Part shown: one piece after another, positions 17,066 to 26,331 of the stretch
Layout of the letters: each line of letters opens with the position of its first letter
Numbering within the stretch: position 1 is the first letter of the stretch
Source: UBA10205 sp035289625
Lineage (GTDB): Archaea > Iainarchaeota > Iainarchaeia > Iainarchaeales > Iainarchaeaceae
Direction: 5' to 3'
DNA: 64,000 bases
Assembly: GCA_035289625.1 (NCBI GenBank)
Contig: DATDWP010000009.1
Coordinates: forward strand, 1 to 64,000
The notes under the pieces: generated by a model
What the model saw: only the letters and a program-made list of their open reading frames with translations
Database searches by the model: none
What the model was told of the DNA's origin: nothing
Translations under genes and position numbers: made by a program

Positions 17066-18217
17066 ATGGATTCAATTACAATGGTAGGGACGCTTCCACC
17101 CATAAAAGGCGTAAGCGACTATTGCATAGAGCAGTGCAAATCACTTTCCTCTTCGCTTGAAATAAATTTCTACAACTTCTCAGACATCTATCCGGAATTT
17201 TTGTATAAAGGCGGGGGGACAAAGGAAAACGACCCGGTATTTTCACGGCCAAGTTCAAAAAACATTATAATCCGCGACACCTTGCAGTGGTGGAACCCTT
17301 TTAGCTGGATCGGAGCCGGCTTTGGGGCAAAAGGCCCCATCCTGCACTTCCACTGGTGGACATTCTACCTATTTTACATCTTCTTTCCAATTGCCCTGAT
17401 TGCAAAGCTGCGCGGCAAAAAAATCGTATGCACAGTGCACAATGTGCTGGGCCACGAATCAGGGTGGCTTGATGCTCTTTTGTGCTCTGTGATGTTTTTG
17501 CTCCCTGATAAATTCATCGTGCACACCAAAACAAATGCAGAACAATTGAAGGAAATATTTAAAATCAGCAAAAAAAGGATTGAAATCATCCCGCACGGAA
17601 TTTACACATTCTATAGGGACAAAGAAATTCCAAAAAAAGAGGCCCGAGAGAAATTAAATATCCCGAAGGCGGCAAATGTAATTTTATTTTTCGGAAACAT
17701 TAGGCAGTATAAGGGTGTTGAGGATCTGATTGTAGCCTTTGCAAAAGCTAGGGAAAAAGTGCCAAACCTATATTTAATAATTGCCGGAAAACCCTGGGAC
17801 AAAAATACCGAGCAATACCTTGCCGTGGCTGCTGCACAAAATAGCCATATTTTGCCATTTTTGGGTTATGTCCGTTCCTCTGAAATAAAATATTATTTTT
17901 CCGCAACCGATATTGTAATATTGCCATACAAGGAATTTGCAGCGCAAAGCGGCCCGGGAAACATCGCCCTTGCATTTGAAAAGCCAATAATAGCCTCAAA
18001 TGTTGGGGGCCTGCCTGAACTTGTTTTAAACAAAAAAATGGTATTTGAAAGCGGCAACAGGGAGGAGCTTTCAGATAAAATAGCGCTTGCATTCAATAAA
18101 ACCGGCCTTTTGGCATCCCTTGCAGCCGATTCTTCAACCCTTATGGGCAAGTATTCATGGGGCAATATTTCGGCCGCCACATTGAATGTTTATAATGAAT
18201 TGGTAGCACAAAAATGA
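17066..18217 (+). CDS. Family 4 glycosyltransferase
   Basis: 383 residues. N-terminal TMVGTLPPIKGVSDYC carries the loop that contacts the acceptor. The C-terminal part has ILFFGNIRQYKGVEDLI and GPGNIALAFEKPIIASNVGG, in the GT-B nucleotide-sugar pocket; the E-x7-E motif is degenerate. ATG 17066 is chosen from the TATA position, while the upstream ATG at 17042 overlaps the box. The stop overlaps the heptose-kinase start as ATGA, joining it to the heptose genes that follow. Confidence 0.85.
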   Translation: MDSITMVGTLPPIKGVSDYCIEQCKSLSSSLEINFYNFSDIYPEFLYKGGGTKENDPVFSRPSSKNIIIRDTLQWWNPFSWIGAGFGAKGPILHFHWWTFYLFYIFFPIALIAKLRGKKIVCTVHNVLGHESGWLDALLCSVMFLLPDKFIVHTKTNAEQLKEIFKISKKRIEIIPHGIYTFYRDKEIPKKEAREKLNIPKAANVILFFGNIRQYKGVEDLIVAFAKAREKVPNLYLIIAGKPWDKNTEQYLAVAAAQNSHILPFLGYVRSSEIKYYFSATDIVILPYKEFAAQSGPGNIALAFEKPIIASNVGGLPELVLNKKMVFESGNREELSDKIALAFNKTGLLASLAADSSTLMGKYSWGNISAATLNVYNELVAQK

Positions 18218-19236
18218 CAATGGTTCTGGTAAGAAGCAGATCGCCTGTGCGCATAAGCTTTGCGGGGGGAGGAACAGACGTATCCCCGTACCCTGAAGAA
18301 AGAGGAGGGTGCGTTCTTAGCGCAACCATTAACCAATACTCCTACACTTCCCTAAAAGCCCACGGCAAAAACCACATAAAACTAAATTCCAATGAATCCC
18401 AAGGGCTTATTTTACAGTCAATTGAAGACATTGTTTTAGACGGGAATTTTGACCTGGCAAAAACTGTCCTATTGGAAATGAGGCCAAAGAGCGGCATGGA
18501 ACTATTCTTCAGAAATGACGTCCCGCCAAGAAGCGGGCTTGGGTCATCTGCTGCAGGCTTTGTCTCTTTGCTCGGGGCATATGCAGAGGCCTTTGGGAAA
18601 AAATTCTCGCGCCATGAAATCGCAAACCTCGCATTTGACCTTGAGAGGAACAAGCTAAAAGTAAAGGGGGGAAAGCAGGACCAATTCGCATCCGCATACG
18701 GAGGGGTGAATTTTATTGAATTCAAAAAAGGCGAAGTGAATGTATCGCCCCTAAATCTTAGCGCCCCGACATTAAATGAACTTGAAAAGAACATGGTTTT
18801 GGTTTTCACCTCAAAGAGGCAAAACAACGGATCTGATATAATCTCAGACCAGACAAAATCATATGTTGGAGGGGAAAAGGGAGTTAGTGGGGCGCTTGAT
18901 GCTGCCAAGCAAATAACCCTTGAAATGAAATCCGCGCTTGAAAAGTGCGACCTGGAAGAGTTTGGGGGCCTTTTGCACAAAGGCTGGGAAGAAAAGAAAA
19001 AATACAGCCAGCTTATTTCAACCCCATTCATCGACAAATTATATGATGCCGCACTTGTTGCGGGGGCGATTGGGGGGAAGATAACCGGCGCCGGCGGAGG
19101 GGGCTATATGCTTTTTTACTGCTATCCGGACAAAGAAATAGCAGTGAAAGAAAAGTTAGAGTCGCTTGGGGCAAGAAATGTGCCGTTTTCATTGGAATTC
19201 AAGGGGCTTGAAACATGGAGGCTTAATGATGGATAA
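18214..19236 (+). CDS. hddA: GHMP sugar kinase, D-glycero-D-manno-heptose-7-phosphate kinase-like
   Basis: 340 residues. RSPVRISFAGGGTDVSPYP at the N terminus is the signature of HddA/FKP-type GHMP kinases. The phosphate loop is PPRSGLGSSAAGF near residue 105, and KITGAGGGGYMLFY near residue 290 closes the fold. HddA phosphorylates heptose-7-phosphate at O-1. The gene overlaps the previous GT4 by ATGA. GmhA and GmhB follow directly, which makes the heptose assignment much stronger than the kinase sequence alone. Confidence 0.85.
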   Translation: MTMVLVRSRSPVRISFAGGGTDVSPYPEERGGCVLSATINQYSYTSLKAHGKNHIKLNSNESQGLILQSIEDIVLDGNFDLAKTVLLEMRPKSGMELFFRNDVPPRSGLGSSAAGFVSLLGAYAEAFGKKFSRHEIANLAFDLERNKLKVKGGKQDQFASAYGGVNFIEFKKGEVNVSPLNLSAPTLNELEKNMVLVFTSKRQNNGSDIISDQTKSYVGGEKGVSGALDAAKQITLEMKSALEKCDLEEFGGLLHKGWEEKKKYSQLISTPFIDKLYDAALVAGAIGGKITGAGGGGYMLFYCYPDKEIAVKEKLESLGARNVPFSLEFKGLETWRLNDG

Positions 19237-19810
19237 CAATGTTTTTGAGAAAAATATTCGCTCTCACATAGAAGTTGCAAAAAAAATCTCTGCAGATAAG
19301 CAGGCTTTAGATTCAACCCTAAAAGCTGTGGAAAAAATAATAAGCTCCATAAGATCCGGCGGCAAAATGCTCATTTGCGGAAACGGAGGAAGCGCAGCCG
19401 ATGCAAACCATTTGGCAGCAGAATTCATCAACAGGTACCTAAAAGAGAGGGCCCCAATTGCCGCAATCTCCCTTTGCGCAAACACTTCAAACATCACTTC
19501 AATTGGAAATGATTATTCATTTGATCTGGTGTTCTCAAAGCAGGTTGAAGCCCTTGGCAAAAAAAACGATGTCCTGATCGCAATCAGCACTTCGGGGAAA
19601 TCAAAAAATATAATAGAGGCCCTAAAAGCCGCAAAGGAAAAAGGGGTTTATTCGATTCTTTTCACGGGTTCTGGTAAAAATGAATGTTCGAAGCTAGCAG
19701 ACCTTTCAATACATGTCCCTTCAGATTCGACCCCGAGGGTCCAGGAGATGCACCTTGTGCTCTACCATGTGATCTGCGAGATGGTGGAAAGTGAGACGTT
19801 TGAAAAATAA
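19226..19810 (+). CDS. gmhA: Sedoheptulose-7-phosphate isomerase (phosphoheptose isomerase)
   Basis: 194 residues. SIS fold with CGNGGSAADANHLAAEFINR near residues 49-68 (the substrate-binding serine cluster) and IAISTSGKSKNIIEA near residue 115, plus a C-terminal QEMHLVLYHVICEMVE metal-site helix. It converts sedoheptulose-7-phosphate to D-glycero-D-manno-heptose-7-phosphate, the first step of GDP-heptose synthesis. ATG 19226 or the adjacent 19229 is the start; both lie inside the last codons of hddA. Confidence 0.9.
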   Translation: MMDNNVFEKNIRSHIEVAKKISADKQALDSTLKAVEKIISSIRSGGKMLICGNGGSAADANHLAAEFINRYLKERAPIAAISLCANTSNITSIGNDYSFDLVFSKQVEALGKKNDVLIAISTSGKSKNIIEALKAAKEKGVYSILFTGSGKNECSKLADLSIHVPSDSTPRVQEMHLVLYHVICEMVESETFEK

Positions 19811-20348
19811 GGCGGTATTCCTTGACCGGGACGGGGTAATAATTGAAGATGCAAGGCACCTCTCAAAATTTGAAGATGCAAAAATAATTTCTGTGGCCGC
19901 AAGGGCGATAGCGCTCCTAAATAAAAGTTTTAGGGTAATTGTAATTTCAAACCAATCCGTTGTTGCGCGGGGAATGTGCAAAGAGAGCGATGTGGAAAAA
20001 GTGAACAATTACATAAAGCGCACTCTTGCAAAAAAAGAGGCAAAAATTGACGCAATTTATTTCTGCCCCCACCACCCGGATTTTTCGGGAGCGTGCAGTT
20101 GCAGAAAGCCGCTTATTGGAATGCTAAAAGATGCTCAAAAAAAATTCAAAATAGATTTGCAGAACAGCTATATTGTGGGGGACAAAACAGTTGACATACA
20201 AACAGGTAAAAATGCGGGTTGCAAAACAATACTTGTAAAAACAGGCTATGGCGGGGAAGATAATGAGTACTCAGTCCAGCCGGATTTTGTGGAAAAAGAT
20301 GTTCTTGAGGCTGCGAAAAGGATCCTTTTGCAAGAAAGAGGAAATTAA
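19791..20348 (+). CDS. gmhB: D-glycero-D-manno-heptose-1,7-bisphosphate phosphatase
   Basis: 185 residues. HAD fold with DRDGVIIED as the catalytic aspartates and VVISNQSVVARG as motif II. A zinc-loop FCPHHPDFSGACSCRKP is the GmhB hallmark, and GDKTVDIQTGKNAG is motif IV. It removes the C7 phosphate of heptose-1,7-bisphosphate. The start is GTG 19791, which overlaps gmhA by 20 bases; a ggtgg sequence lies upstream. No HddC guanylyltransferase is present in the window, so activation of the heptose must use an enzyme elsewhere or one of the nucleotidyltransferases here. Confidence 0.9.
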   Translation: MRRLKNKAVFLDRDGVIIEDARHLSKFEDAKIISVAARAIALLNKSFRVIVISNQSVVARGMCKESDVEKVNNYIKRTLAKKEAKIDAIYFCPHHPDFSGACSCRKPLIGMLKDAQKKFKIDLQNSYIVGDKTVDIQTGKNAGCKTILVKTGYGGEDNEYSVQPDFVEKDVLEAAKRILLQERGN

Positions 20349-20467
20349 AACCTGCTTTTGTGAATTTGAGCCTGCAAAACAAACCCCAAATTGTCATAGG
20401 CACTTTTGAGCCGTCAAAGCCTGGGCCTGGCTTGAGGGGGTTTTGCAGGCTTGCACAGTACCAAATG

Positions 20468-20475
20468 CTTTATAT
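20468..20475 (+). promoter_or_regulatory. TATA box for the membrane glycosyltransferase at 20513
   Basis: CTTTATAT lies ~40 bases before ATG 20513 and downstream of two in-frame earlier start candidates (20360 and 20465), which favours the 20513 start with a short leader. Confidence 0.5.
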
Positions 20476-20512
20476 GCCCAAAAAAGGCTATTATGTGGGC
20501 AAAAGTGGTTCT

Positions 20513-21988
20513 ATGGATTTTCCGGCAGACAAATCTTATGTAGCAATAGCCTTGGTTGTTTTTGCCGCAATTTTCTTTGCATTTTATCCCTCTTACTTTA
20601 CTTCAATAGACGAGCACACGCTTCTAAAAAATTCCCTGCTTTTGCATGAGGGGCAAATAGGGGAGCAAAACCCGGAGCTTGCATGCAGATCAACCATATA
20701 CAACCAGCAGGGCTATGTTGCGGCACAATTTTTTGGCAAATCAGTGTTTCTTTTGCCCTTCACCTTCTTTGGGCTAGATGGAGTAATGCTCTCAGGGCTT
20801 CTAATCCATATTCTCAACGCAATACTCCTATACCTAATATTAAAAAAACTCTCAATTGACCCGCGCTTTACAATACTTTACATCTTCATGCCGGTAATGC
20901 TCTGGGAAGCGCGCACGCTCTACAGCGAACTCCTAGTGCTCACTGCATTTTTAGCGGCATTTTACTTCTACATCAAAAACACGCGTAATTCAAATTTTAT
21001 TTCAGGGGCAATCTTTGGCCTTGCAATGTTTGTACGTTACGAGGCAATAGCAGGGTTTGCGGCTTTTTCGCTTCCCCTATTATTTTCAGACCGCAAAAAA
21101 CTCCTCGAACTTGCAGCGGGATTTATCCCGGTAGTAGTGCTAATAATGGCCTTCAATACTTACGCATACTCAGGGCCGCTTAGTACAGGGTATGGGGCGG
21201 GACAATCGCTTTTACTCTCAACAATTGTAGCGGCTTTCTCAACAGAGCTCCACACCCTAATTCTATACACTCTGCTTTTACTTCTGCTTCCGCCGCTTTT
21301 GCTAGCTTCGCCTTTTATTTCAAAAGAGCGCAAGTACTTGCTGCAATTTGTGCTCCTTGCGGGAGCATACTTAATACTAAATGCCAGATTTACAAATTTT
21401 TTGGCATTTGATTTTTCAGCAGCAACTACCCTCACAGCTCGCCTTCGCTACCTTGTTCCCCTTATCGGGATCCTAATAATCCCCTACTCTTCAATGCTCG
21501 ATTCTGCTTTTTCAAAATGGAAATTACCGCGCAATGCAGTTTTTGCCGCTGCGCTAATAGTTCTTGCCGCAGGCGCAGTGTTCGGATCTGCGATGCATTC
21601 AAACCTTACAACTTCGCGCTCCCAAACATACGAGCAGATACGCTCCGTTGTGCCACAGGATGCGCTTGTAATTGGTAGTTCTGATGATTGTATCTATTCA
21701 CTGACAAGGGATCTTAAAAGAACCCGCTACCTCAACATAGCGCCGGTTTCAGACATCGGGCCTACTGGCGATAAGTTGAATTTGCTAGAAAAACTTGACA
21801 ATAACACCTATATTCTTGAACTGCGCTACTCAAACCTTGAGGACAACTCCGGGACAAGGCAGGATTCAATAGATGCGGAAAGAAAGAGAATCGAGGATTT
21901 TGTAAAAAACAACAAGCAGGGCCTGTCGCTGGTTTTTGAAACAAAAGAGCCAAACAGCCTGCGCATATACAAATGGATTGGTGGATAA
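20513..21988 (+). CDS. Polytopic GT-C (family 39-like) glycosyltransferase
   Basis: 491 residues from ATG 20513, with about 10-12 membrane segments. An acidic pair DE in FTSIDEHTLLKNSLL sits in the first outer loop, at the catalytic position of GT-C enzymes of the PMT/ArnT family. The extracytoplasmic C-terminal portion of ~90 residues is soluble. It would use a polyisoprenyl-phosphate sugar outside the membrane. The stop overlaps the next start as TAATG. Family membership is inferred from topology and the DE motif only. Confidence 0.65.
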   Translation: MDFPADKSYVAIALVVFAAIFFAFYPSYFTSIDEHTLLKNSLLLHEGQIGEQNPELACRSTIYNQQGYVAAQFFGKSVFLLPFTFFGLDGVMLSGLLIHILNAILLYLILKKLSIDPRFTILYIFMPVMLWEARTLYSELLVLTAFLAAFYFYIKNTRNSNFISGAIFGLAMFVRYEAIAGFAAFSLPLLFSDRKKLLELAAGFIPVVVLIMAFNTYAYSGPLSTGYGAGQSLLLSTIVAAFSTELHTLILYTLLLLLLPPLLLASPFISKERKYLLQFVLLAGAYLILNARFTNFLAFDFSAATTLTARLRYLVPLIGILIIPYSSMLDSAFSKWKLPRNAVFAAALIVLAAGAVFGSAMHSNLTTSRSQTYEQIRSVVPQDALVIGSSDDCIYSLTRDLKRTRYLNIAPVSDIGPTGDKLNLLEKLDNNTYILELRYSNLEDNSGTRQDSIDAERKRIEDFVKNNKQGLSLVFETKEPNSLRIYKWIGG

Positions 21989-23010
21989 TGCCCCTTAAAA
22001 TTTCAGTTGTAGTTGTCAGCAGGGATCGGGCTGAGCTTCTTTCACGCTCAATAGATGCCCTCATAAACCAGGGCCTGAAGCCAACGGACTATGAAATAAT
22101 AATAGTTGATGACGGCTCATCAAAAGATGATTTGCAAGGGCTTGTTGAAGGGAAAAAAAGTAAATTTGGGCAAATAAAATACGTGCGGCAAAACCCCTCA
22201 GGCCTTGCGGCAGGAAGAAACCTTGGCGCAAAAAACTCTTCCTCCCCAATAATCGCCTTTACGGACAACGATTGCATTGCCGATAAAAATTGGCTTGCAG
22301 GCATTTTGGAAAAATTTGAAAATGAAACTGTTATCGGGGTTGAAGGGAAAATAATCCCAGCCGAACCCGGAAAACCATCTACTGGGCGTAAATTATTTAC
22401 AAATGCCCCGCAGAATTTGGGCGGGGGGAAATTTACCGGGGCAAACAGCGCTTATAGGAAGGAAATAATTGAAAAGGCCGGCTGGTATGATGAGAAAATG
22501 AATTTTTGGCGCGAAGATAGCGAATTTGCATTCCGCGCAATGGACTTTGGGGATATTGCATTTGCAGAAGACGCAATTATATATCACCCCTTGCGAAAGT
22601 ATCCTCCACTATCAACTTTCAATTATTTATTTGCTTTACATAATGAATGGGTTTGTCTTTTTAGGCATAATTCGAAATATTTTAATTATATTGGTTATTC
22701 TATTTTTCGAAATTTGTTTAAGTCATTATTAGCTAACGGTCCTTTTGTTTTACTTATTTTTCTGTTAAGTAATAATATTTCGTTATCTTTCCAGTTTCTT
22801 TTGGCTATAGCAATTATCCTGGGATTAGGTATATATTTATTATATACAATTTCTTCAAAGGAATCGATCTTCAAGCTTGATAAAAATTTTACATTTCAGG
22901 AGATATATTTTCTATTTTTAACTTATATTAAACATTTAATTTATTGGGAATTTTTAATTATAGGTTTTTTTCGAGCTATTTTTATCTACAATAGAGGGGC
23001 GAGAAGATGA
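21988..23010 (+). CDS. Family 2 glycosyltransferase with AT-rich C-terminal membrane part
   Basis: 340 residues. N-terminal VVVSRDRAELLSRSIDAL and VDDGSSKDDL, then TDNDCIADKNWLAG, are the GT-A donor and metal motifs. The last ~130 residues carry three hydrophobic segments. From roughly 22,600 the DNA becomes strikingly AT-rich: 22681-22740 has 13 G/C of 60, while 22021-22080 has 32 of 60. The gene thus looks mosaic. ATG 21988 overlaps the previous stop as TAATG and its own stop overlaps the next GT4 as ATGA. Confidence 0.85.
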   Translation: MPLKISVVVVSRDRAELLSRSIDALINQGLKPTDYEIIIVDDGSSKDDLQGLVEGKKSKFGQIKYVRQNPSGLAAGRNLGAKNSSSPIIAFTDNDCIADKNWLAGILEKFENETVIGVEGKIIPAEPGKPSTGRKLFTNAPQNLGGGKFTGANSAYRKEIIEKAGWYDEKMNFWREDSEFAFRAMDFGDIAFAEDAIIYHPLRKYPPLSTFNYLFALHNEWVCLFRHNSKYFNYIGYSIFRNLFKSLLANGPFVLLIFLLSNNISLSFQFLLAIAIILGLGIYLLYTISSKESIFKLDKNFTFQEIYFLFLTYIKHLIYWEFLIIGFFRAIFIYNRGARR

Positions 23011-24014
23011 AACTCTTCCTATCCCACGCAGGACTTGGCGAAGTTAGAGGCGGAGTTGAAGTTTACGCGCAGCACCTCTCAAAAGTGTTTAAAAGCCTTG
23101 AAATAGTCGATTACCACTCGCACAAAAAAGAGCTCGGGGATACATTAAACCCGCTTTTGCGCGAACCTGAAAGGGCCAAAAAGCTCGGCGAATTTGTCAA
23201 AAAAAACTACCCTGACGCGCGGATATTTTCCAATGGGATGTTCTGCTGGAACCTTGTAGGGAAAAATCAAATCAACATCTCCCACGGCACCTATGCTGCG
23301 TTTGCAGAGCGCGCAATAAGCCCTTTTAGCCTGGACTTCTACAGGCTCCGGTACATTTATTCGCATTTTGAAAAAATTGCCGCCAAAAATGCCTCACTTG
23401 TTGTTGTAAATTCTTCTTCTACTTCCAAAAATGTAAAGACCTTCTTGGGGCCTGATTCCAAAATAATTTACCCCCCGGTTGATTTTGAAAACTTCAGGCC
23501 AATTGCATTTGAAAAAGCAAGGGACAAGCTTGGGTGGAAAGGGGTCAACGTGCTATTTATCGGACGAGCGGAGAGGGCAAAGGGGTTTGACCTGATAGAA
23601 AAAGCCGCCCTTAAAAATTCGAACATTAATTTCAAGTGCATACTCTCAAGGCCCTATGAATGCAGAATAAAAAATATTGAAATAATCCCGCCGGTTGCGC
23701 ACTCGAATTTGCCGACCTTTTATAGCGCATGCGACGTGGTTCTTTTCCCTTCCCGCTTTGAAGGGTTCGGGCTTGTGTTGCCAGAAGCCCTTGCCTGCAA
23801 CAAAAAAATAGTGGCCCTGAATACGGGCATTGCCGGCGAAATAAAAGACCCCAATATTTTCATATCAGAACCAACCTCTTGGGGTATTGAAAAAGCTCTA
23901 ATGGAAGCGCTTTCAAAAGAACCTTACAATTCGCGCCCTGCCATGCAAAAAATCTTCTCATTTGAAAGGTTTGCAAAAAAATGGAAAGAGGCCGATAAAC
24001 TAATCGATCCGTGA
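23007..24014 (+). CDS. Family 4 glycosyltransferase
   Basis: 335 residues. MKLFLSHAGLGEVRGGVE holds the N-terminal Gly-rich loop. VLFIGRAERAKGFDLIE and FEGFGLVLPEALACNKKIVAL (E-x7-E) form the donor site. Coupled to the previous GT2 by ATGA. It probably acts in the same saccharide assembly line as its neighbours. Confidence 0.85.
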   Translation: MKLFLSHAGLGEVRGGVEVYAQHLSKVFKSLEIVDYHSHKKELGDTLNPLLREPERAKKLGEFVKKNYPDARIFSNGMFCWNLVGKNQINISHGTYAAFAERAISPFSLDFYRLRYIYSHFEKIAAKNASLVVVNSSSTSKNVKTFLGPDSKIIYPPVDFENFRPIAFEKARDKLGWKGVNVLFIGRAERAKGFDLIEKAALKNSNINFKCILSRPYECRIKNIEIIPPVAHSNLPTFYSACDVVLFPSRFEGFGLVLPEALACNKKIVALNTGIAGEIKDPNIFISEPTSWGIEKALMEALSKEPYNSRPAMQKIFSFERFAKKWKEADKLIDP

Positions 24015-24053
24015 ACCAAATGGAGTTTAAAAACAAGGGAGGTAATTTTGATA

Positions 24054-24497
24054 ATGCAAGATAGCAAAATAACAATTAGTGAAGACCCAAAAGACCTAAA
24101 ATCCCTAAAAGGCCTCGCTGAAAGGTGCCTTGATAATTATGCTCTGGAAAATGGGAGGCTAAAAGAACGCACCGGCAAAGACGGGTTTACCGCACTATTC
24201 GCAATCCAAAACGGCAAAAAAGTGGGCTTTATAACAGGCTATAGCGAAGAGAAGAAAATGCACATTTGGCTCTTTGGGGTACTTGCCCAAAAAAGGGGAA
24301 AGGGAATAGGAAAAAAGCTCCTTGAAGCGTTCCACAAACACGCCTCAGAAAAAGGTTATAGAGCAGTAACCACAATTACATTTAACAAATATGCGCAGAA
24401 GATAATCCTTTCATTAAAGAGCGGTTATAAAATTACTGAAGTAAAATACATTCCCGAAAAAAACGACAATGCAATATTTTTGGAAAAGGAACTGTGA
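24054..24497 (+). CDS. GNAT family N-acetyltransferase
   Basis: 147 residues. The acetyl-CoA loop is visible as AQKRGKGIGKKLLEAF (R/Q-x2-G-x-G/A) near residue 80. It is followed by a WlbA-like dehydrogenase and lies downstream of a GT4. ATG 24054 is preferred; an upstream TTG exists at 24048. The ggaggt sequence (24038-24043) could serve as a ribosome-binding site, and tttaaaaac (24026-24034) as a TATA box. It may N-acetylate an amino sugar formed by the aminotransferase, but this is inference. Confidence 0.75.
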   Translation: MQDSKITISEDPKDLKSLKGLAERCLDNYALENGRLKERTGKDGFTALFAIQNGKKVGFITGYSEEKKMHIWLFGVLAQKRGKGIGKKLLEAFHKHASEKGYRAVTTITFNKYAQKIILSLKSGYKITEVKYIPEKNDNAIFLEKEL

Positions 24498-24502
24498 AGC
24501 GG

Positions 24503-25546
24503 ATGGAAAAAATTGGGGTGGGTTTAATTGGATGCGGGGCAATATCCCCTCGGCACTTTGAAGCCCTAAAACAGCTCTCCGAATTTAAGTTAGTGGCAGT
24601 ATCGGATATTGACCCCAAAGCCGCAAAAAAGGCAGGAGAAGAAAACGGAGTTGACTACTATACTGAAAATTCAAAACTCCTTGCAAGAAAAGATATACAA
24701 TTAGTCAGCATCTGCACCCCCATTTCAACCCACACCGCGCTTGCAATAGATGCCCTAAAGAGCGGCAAGGACGTGCTAACAGAAAAACCGGTTGGAATTT
24801 CGCTAAAATCAATCGACAAATTAATAGAGGTCGGAAAAAAGACCGGGAGGAAAATTTTTGTTGTACACCAGGTCAGGTACAATCCGAGCGTGTATGCCCT
24901 AAAGAATGCCATCGAGTCCGGGATGCTTGGGAAAATCCTTGCATGCAATTTGGTTGTAAGGTGGTTTAGGCCGCAAGATTACTTTAAAGACAAATGGTAC
25001 GGGACAAAAGAAATTGCAGGCGGCACAATTCTAAACCAGGGAATTCACTACATTGACATTATGCAATGGCTTGTGGGGGAAGCGGATGAAGTAATCGGGT
25101 TTACTGGGCACTTGCGCTACCCGAAAGTTGAAGTTGAGGATTACGCTTCGGCCATAATAAAATTCAAAAATGGCTGCATGGGCCAATTGGAAATAAATAT
25201 TCTAACTTATGATAAGAACTTTGAGTGTTCCTTTACAGTAATGGGCGAAAAAGGGACAATAAAACTTGGGGGAAAGGCACTGCAGACAATGGATTATTGG
25301 TGTGTTAGCGGGCACGAAAAGCCCGTGATTCCAAAAGGTTTGACTCCAAATGTCTATGCAAAAGGCCTCTATGAGGGTTCTGTCCCAAACCATCTTGACG
25401 TTTATATGGATATACTTCGCGAATACCAAAACAATGGCGAGATGGAAATGACTGCAGTTGAGGCGCGAAAATCAGTCGAGCTTGCACTTGCGGTGTATAA
25501 ATCTGAATCGAATGGCAATATCCCAATCAAATTGCCGTTAAAATAA
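24503..25546 (+). CDS. Gfo/Idh/MocA oxidoreductase, UDP-GlcNAc(A) 3-dehydrogenase (WlbA-like)
   Basis: About 347 residues. VGLIGCGAISPRHFEAL is the NAD-binding start. The EKPVG motif carries the lysine, and GGTILNQGIHYIDIMQWL is typical of WlbA-type enzymes acting on UDP-HexNAc or its uronic acid at C3. With the DegT aminotransferase at 15908 and the adjacent GNAT gene, a 3-amino-3-deoxy sugar pathway (oxidation, amination, acetylation) is plausible. ATG 24503 is used; GTG 24494 overlapping the previous stop is an alternative. Confidence 0.8.
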   Translation: MEKIGVGLIGCGAISPRHFEALKQLSEFKLVAVSDIDPKAAKKAGEENGVDYYTENSKLLARKDIQLVSICTPISTHTALAIDALKSGKDVLTEKPVGISLKSIDKLIEVGKKTGRKIFVVHQVRYNPSVYALKNAIESGMLGKILACNLVVRWFRPQDYFKDKWYGTKEIAGGTILNQGIHYIDIMQWLVGEADEVIGFTGHLRYPKVEVEDYASAIIKFKNGCMGQLEINILTYDKNFECSFTVMGEKGTIKLGGKALQTMDYWCVSGHEKPVIPKGLTPNVYAKGLYEGSVPNHLDVYMDILREYQNNGEMEMTAVEARKSVELALAVYKSESNGNIPIKLPLK

Positions 25547-25551
25547 CCGCC

Positions 25552-26331
25552 TCATTTTACCTGAGGGCTCCGTGCATCTTTTTTTTCCTCTTTTTTATGA
25601 AAAAAAAGGTCAAAAAGGCCTTTGAAATTATAGGCAAAGAATTTTACAAGTGAAACAAGAATATTTTTCCTAAATCCTATCTGCGCGGGATAATTCCCAA
25701 AATAAGGGAGCACCGGAAAAGGATAGCCTCGCCAGTGCCTGCCTATTTCAACATCAACATCCCTTGGAGATCTTGGGAAAAAAACCATGTGGAAGCATAT
25801 TGCCAGATCTTTAAGGGAATTTGTCGAGTACGTTTTCCAGGGCGCTTTGCGGTTTTCCTTAAGTGCCGGGCCTTCGAACGGGTATGTGCCAATAAATTCT
25901 ATGTTTTTAGTTTTCCATATTTTCCCGCTAACCCTATCCCTTGCAACAAGCTGCGGGTCATTTACAAAATCCCTCACTGTCACCTCAACCCTTGAAATAT
26001 TTGCAGGCAAACCGCCAAGCCCCCCAAGCAGCCCTGTAGGCTTTTTGATGTAGAATATTTCGTCCCCATCAACCACCATAAACCATTCGGTCTTTGTCGT
26101 TTTGACCATTTCATTTCTCAATTTTACCAAGCCAATCGGGTTTTGCGCGCCTTTTTCAAATAATTTTATTTTTTTTGAATTGATCCCCTTGACAATTTCC
26201 ACTGTCCTATCTGTTGAACCGGTATCAAACACAATCACCTGTTTTGCAATAGGTAAAATTGATTCAATTGAGGCCTTGACAAAATTTTCCTCGTTTCTGA
26301 CCATCATGTGGATGGTGATTCCGCTTTTCAT
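25552..26331 (-). CDS. Family 2 glycosyltransferase
   Basis: 259 residues. GT-A motifs are visible: HMMVRNEENFVKASIESIL, FDTGSTDRTVEI and VVDGDEI (the DxD metal site). The C-terminal part is basic and has no membrane segment. It is the last gene of a minus-strand run of five to six genes (from 30878) joined by four-base overlaps, here with the GT4 at 26328. It should add a sugar to a growing lipid-linked saccharide; the donor is not known. Confidence 0.85.
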   Translation of the reverse strand: MKSGITIHMMVRNEENFVKASIESILPIAKQVIVFDTGSTDRTVEIVKGINSKKIKLFEKGAQNPIGLVKLRNEMVKTTKTEWFMVVDGDEIFYIKKPTGLLGGLGGLPANISRVEVTVRDFVNDPQLVARDRVSGKIWKTKNIEFIGTYPFEGPALKENRKAPWKTYSTNSLKDLAICFHMVFFPRSPRDVDVEIGRHWRGYPFPVLPYFGNYPAQIGFRKNILVSLVKFFAYNFKGLFDLFFHKKEEKKDARSPQVK

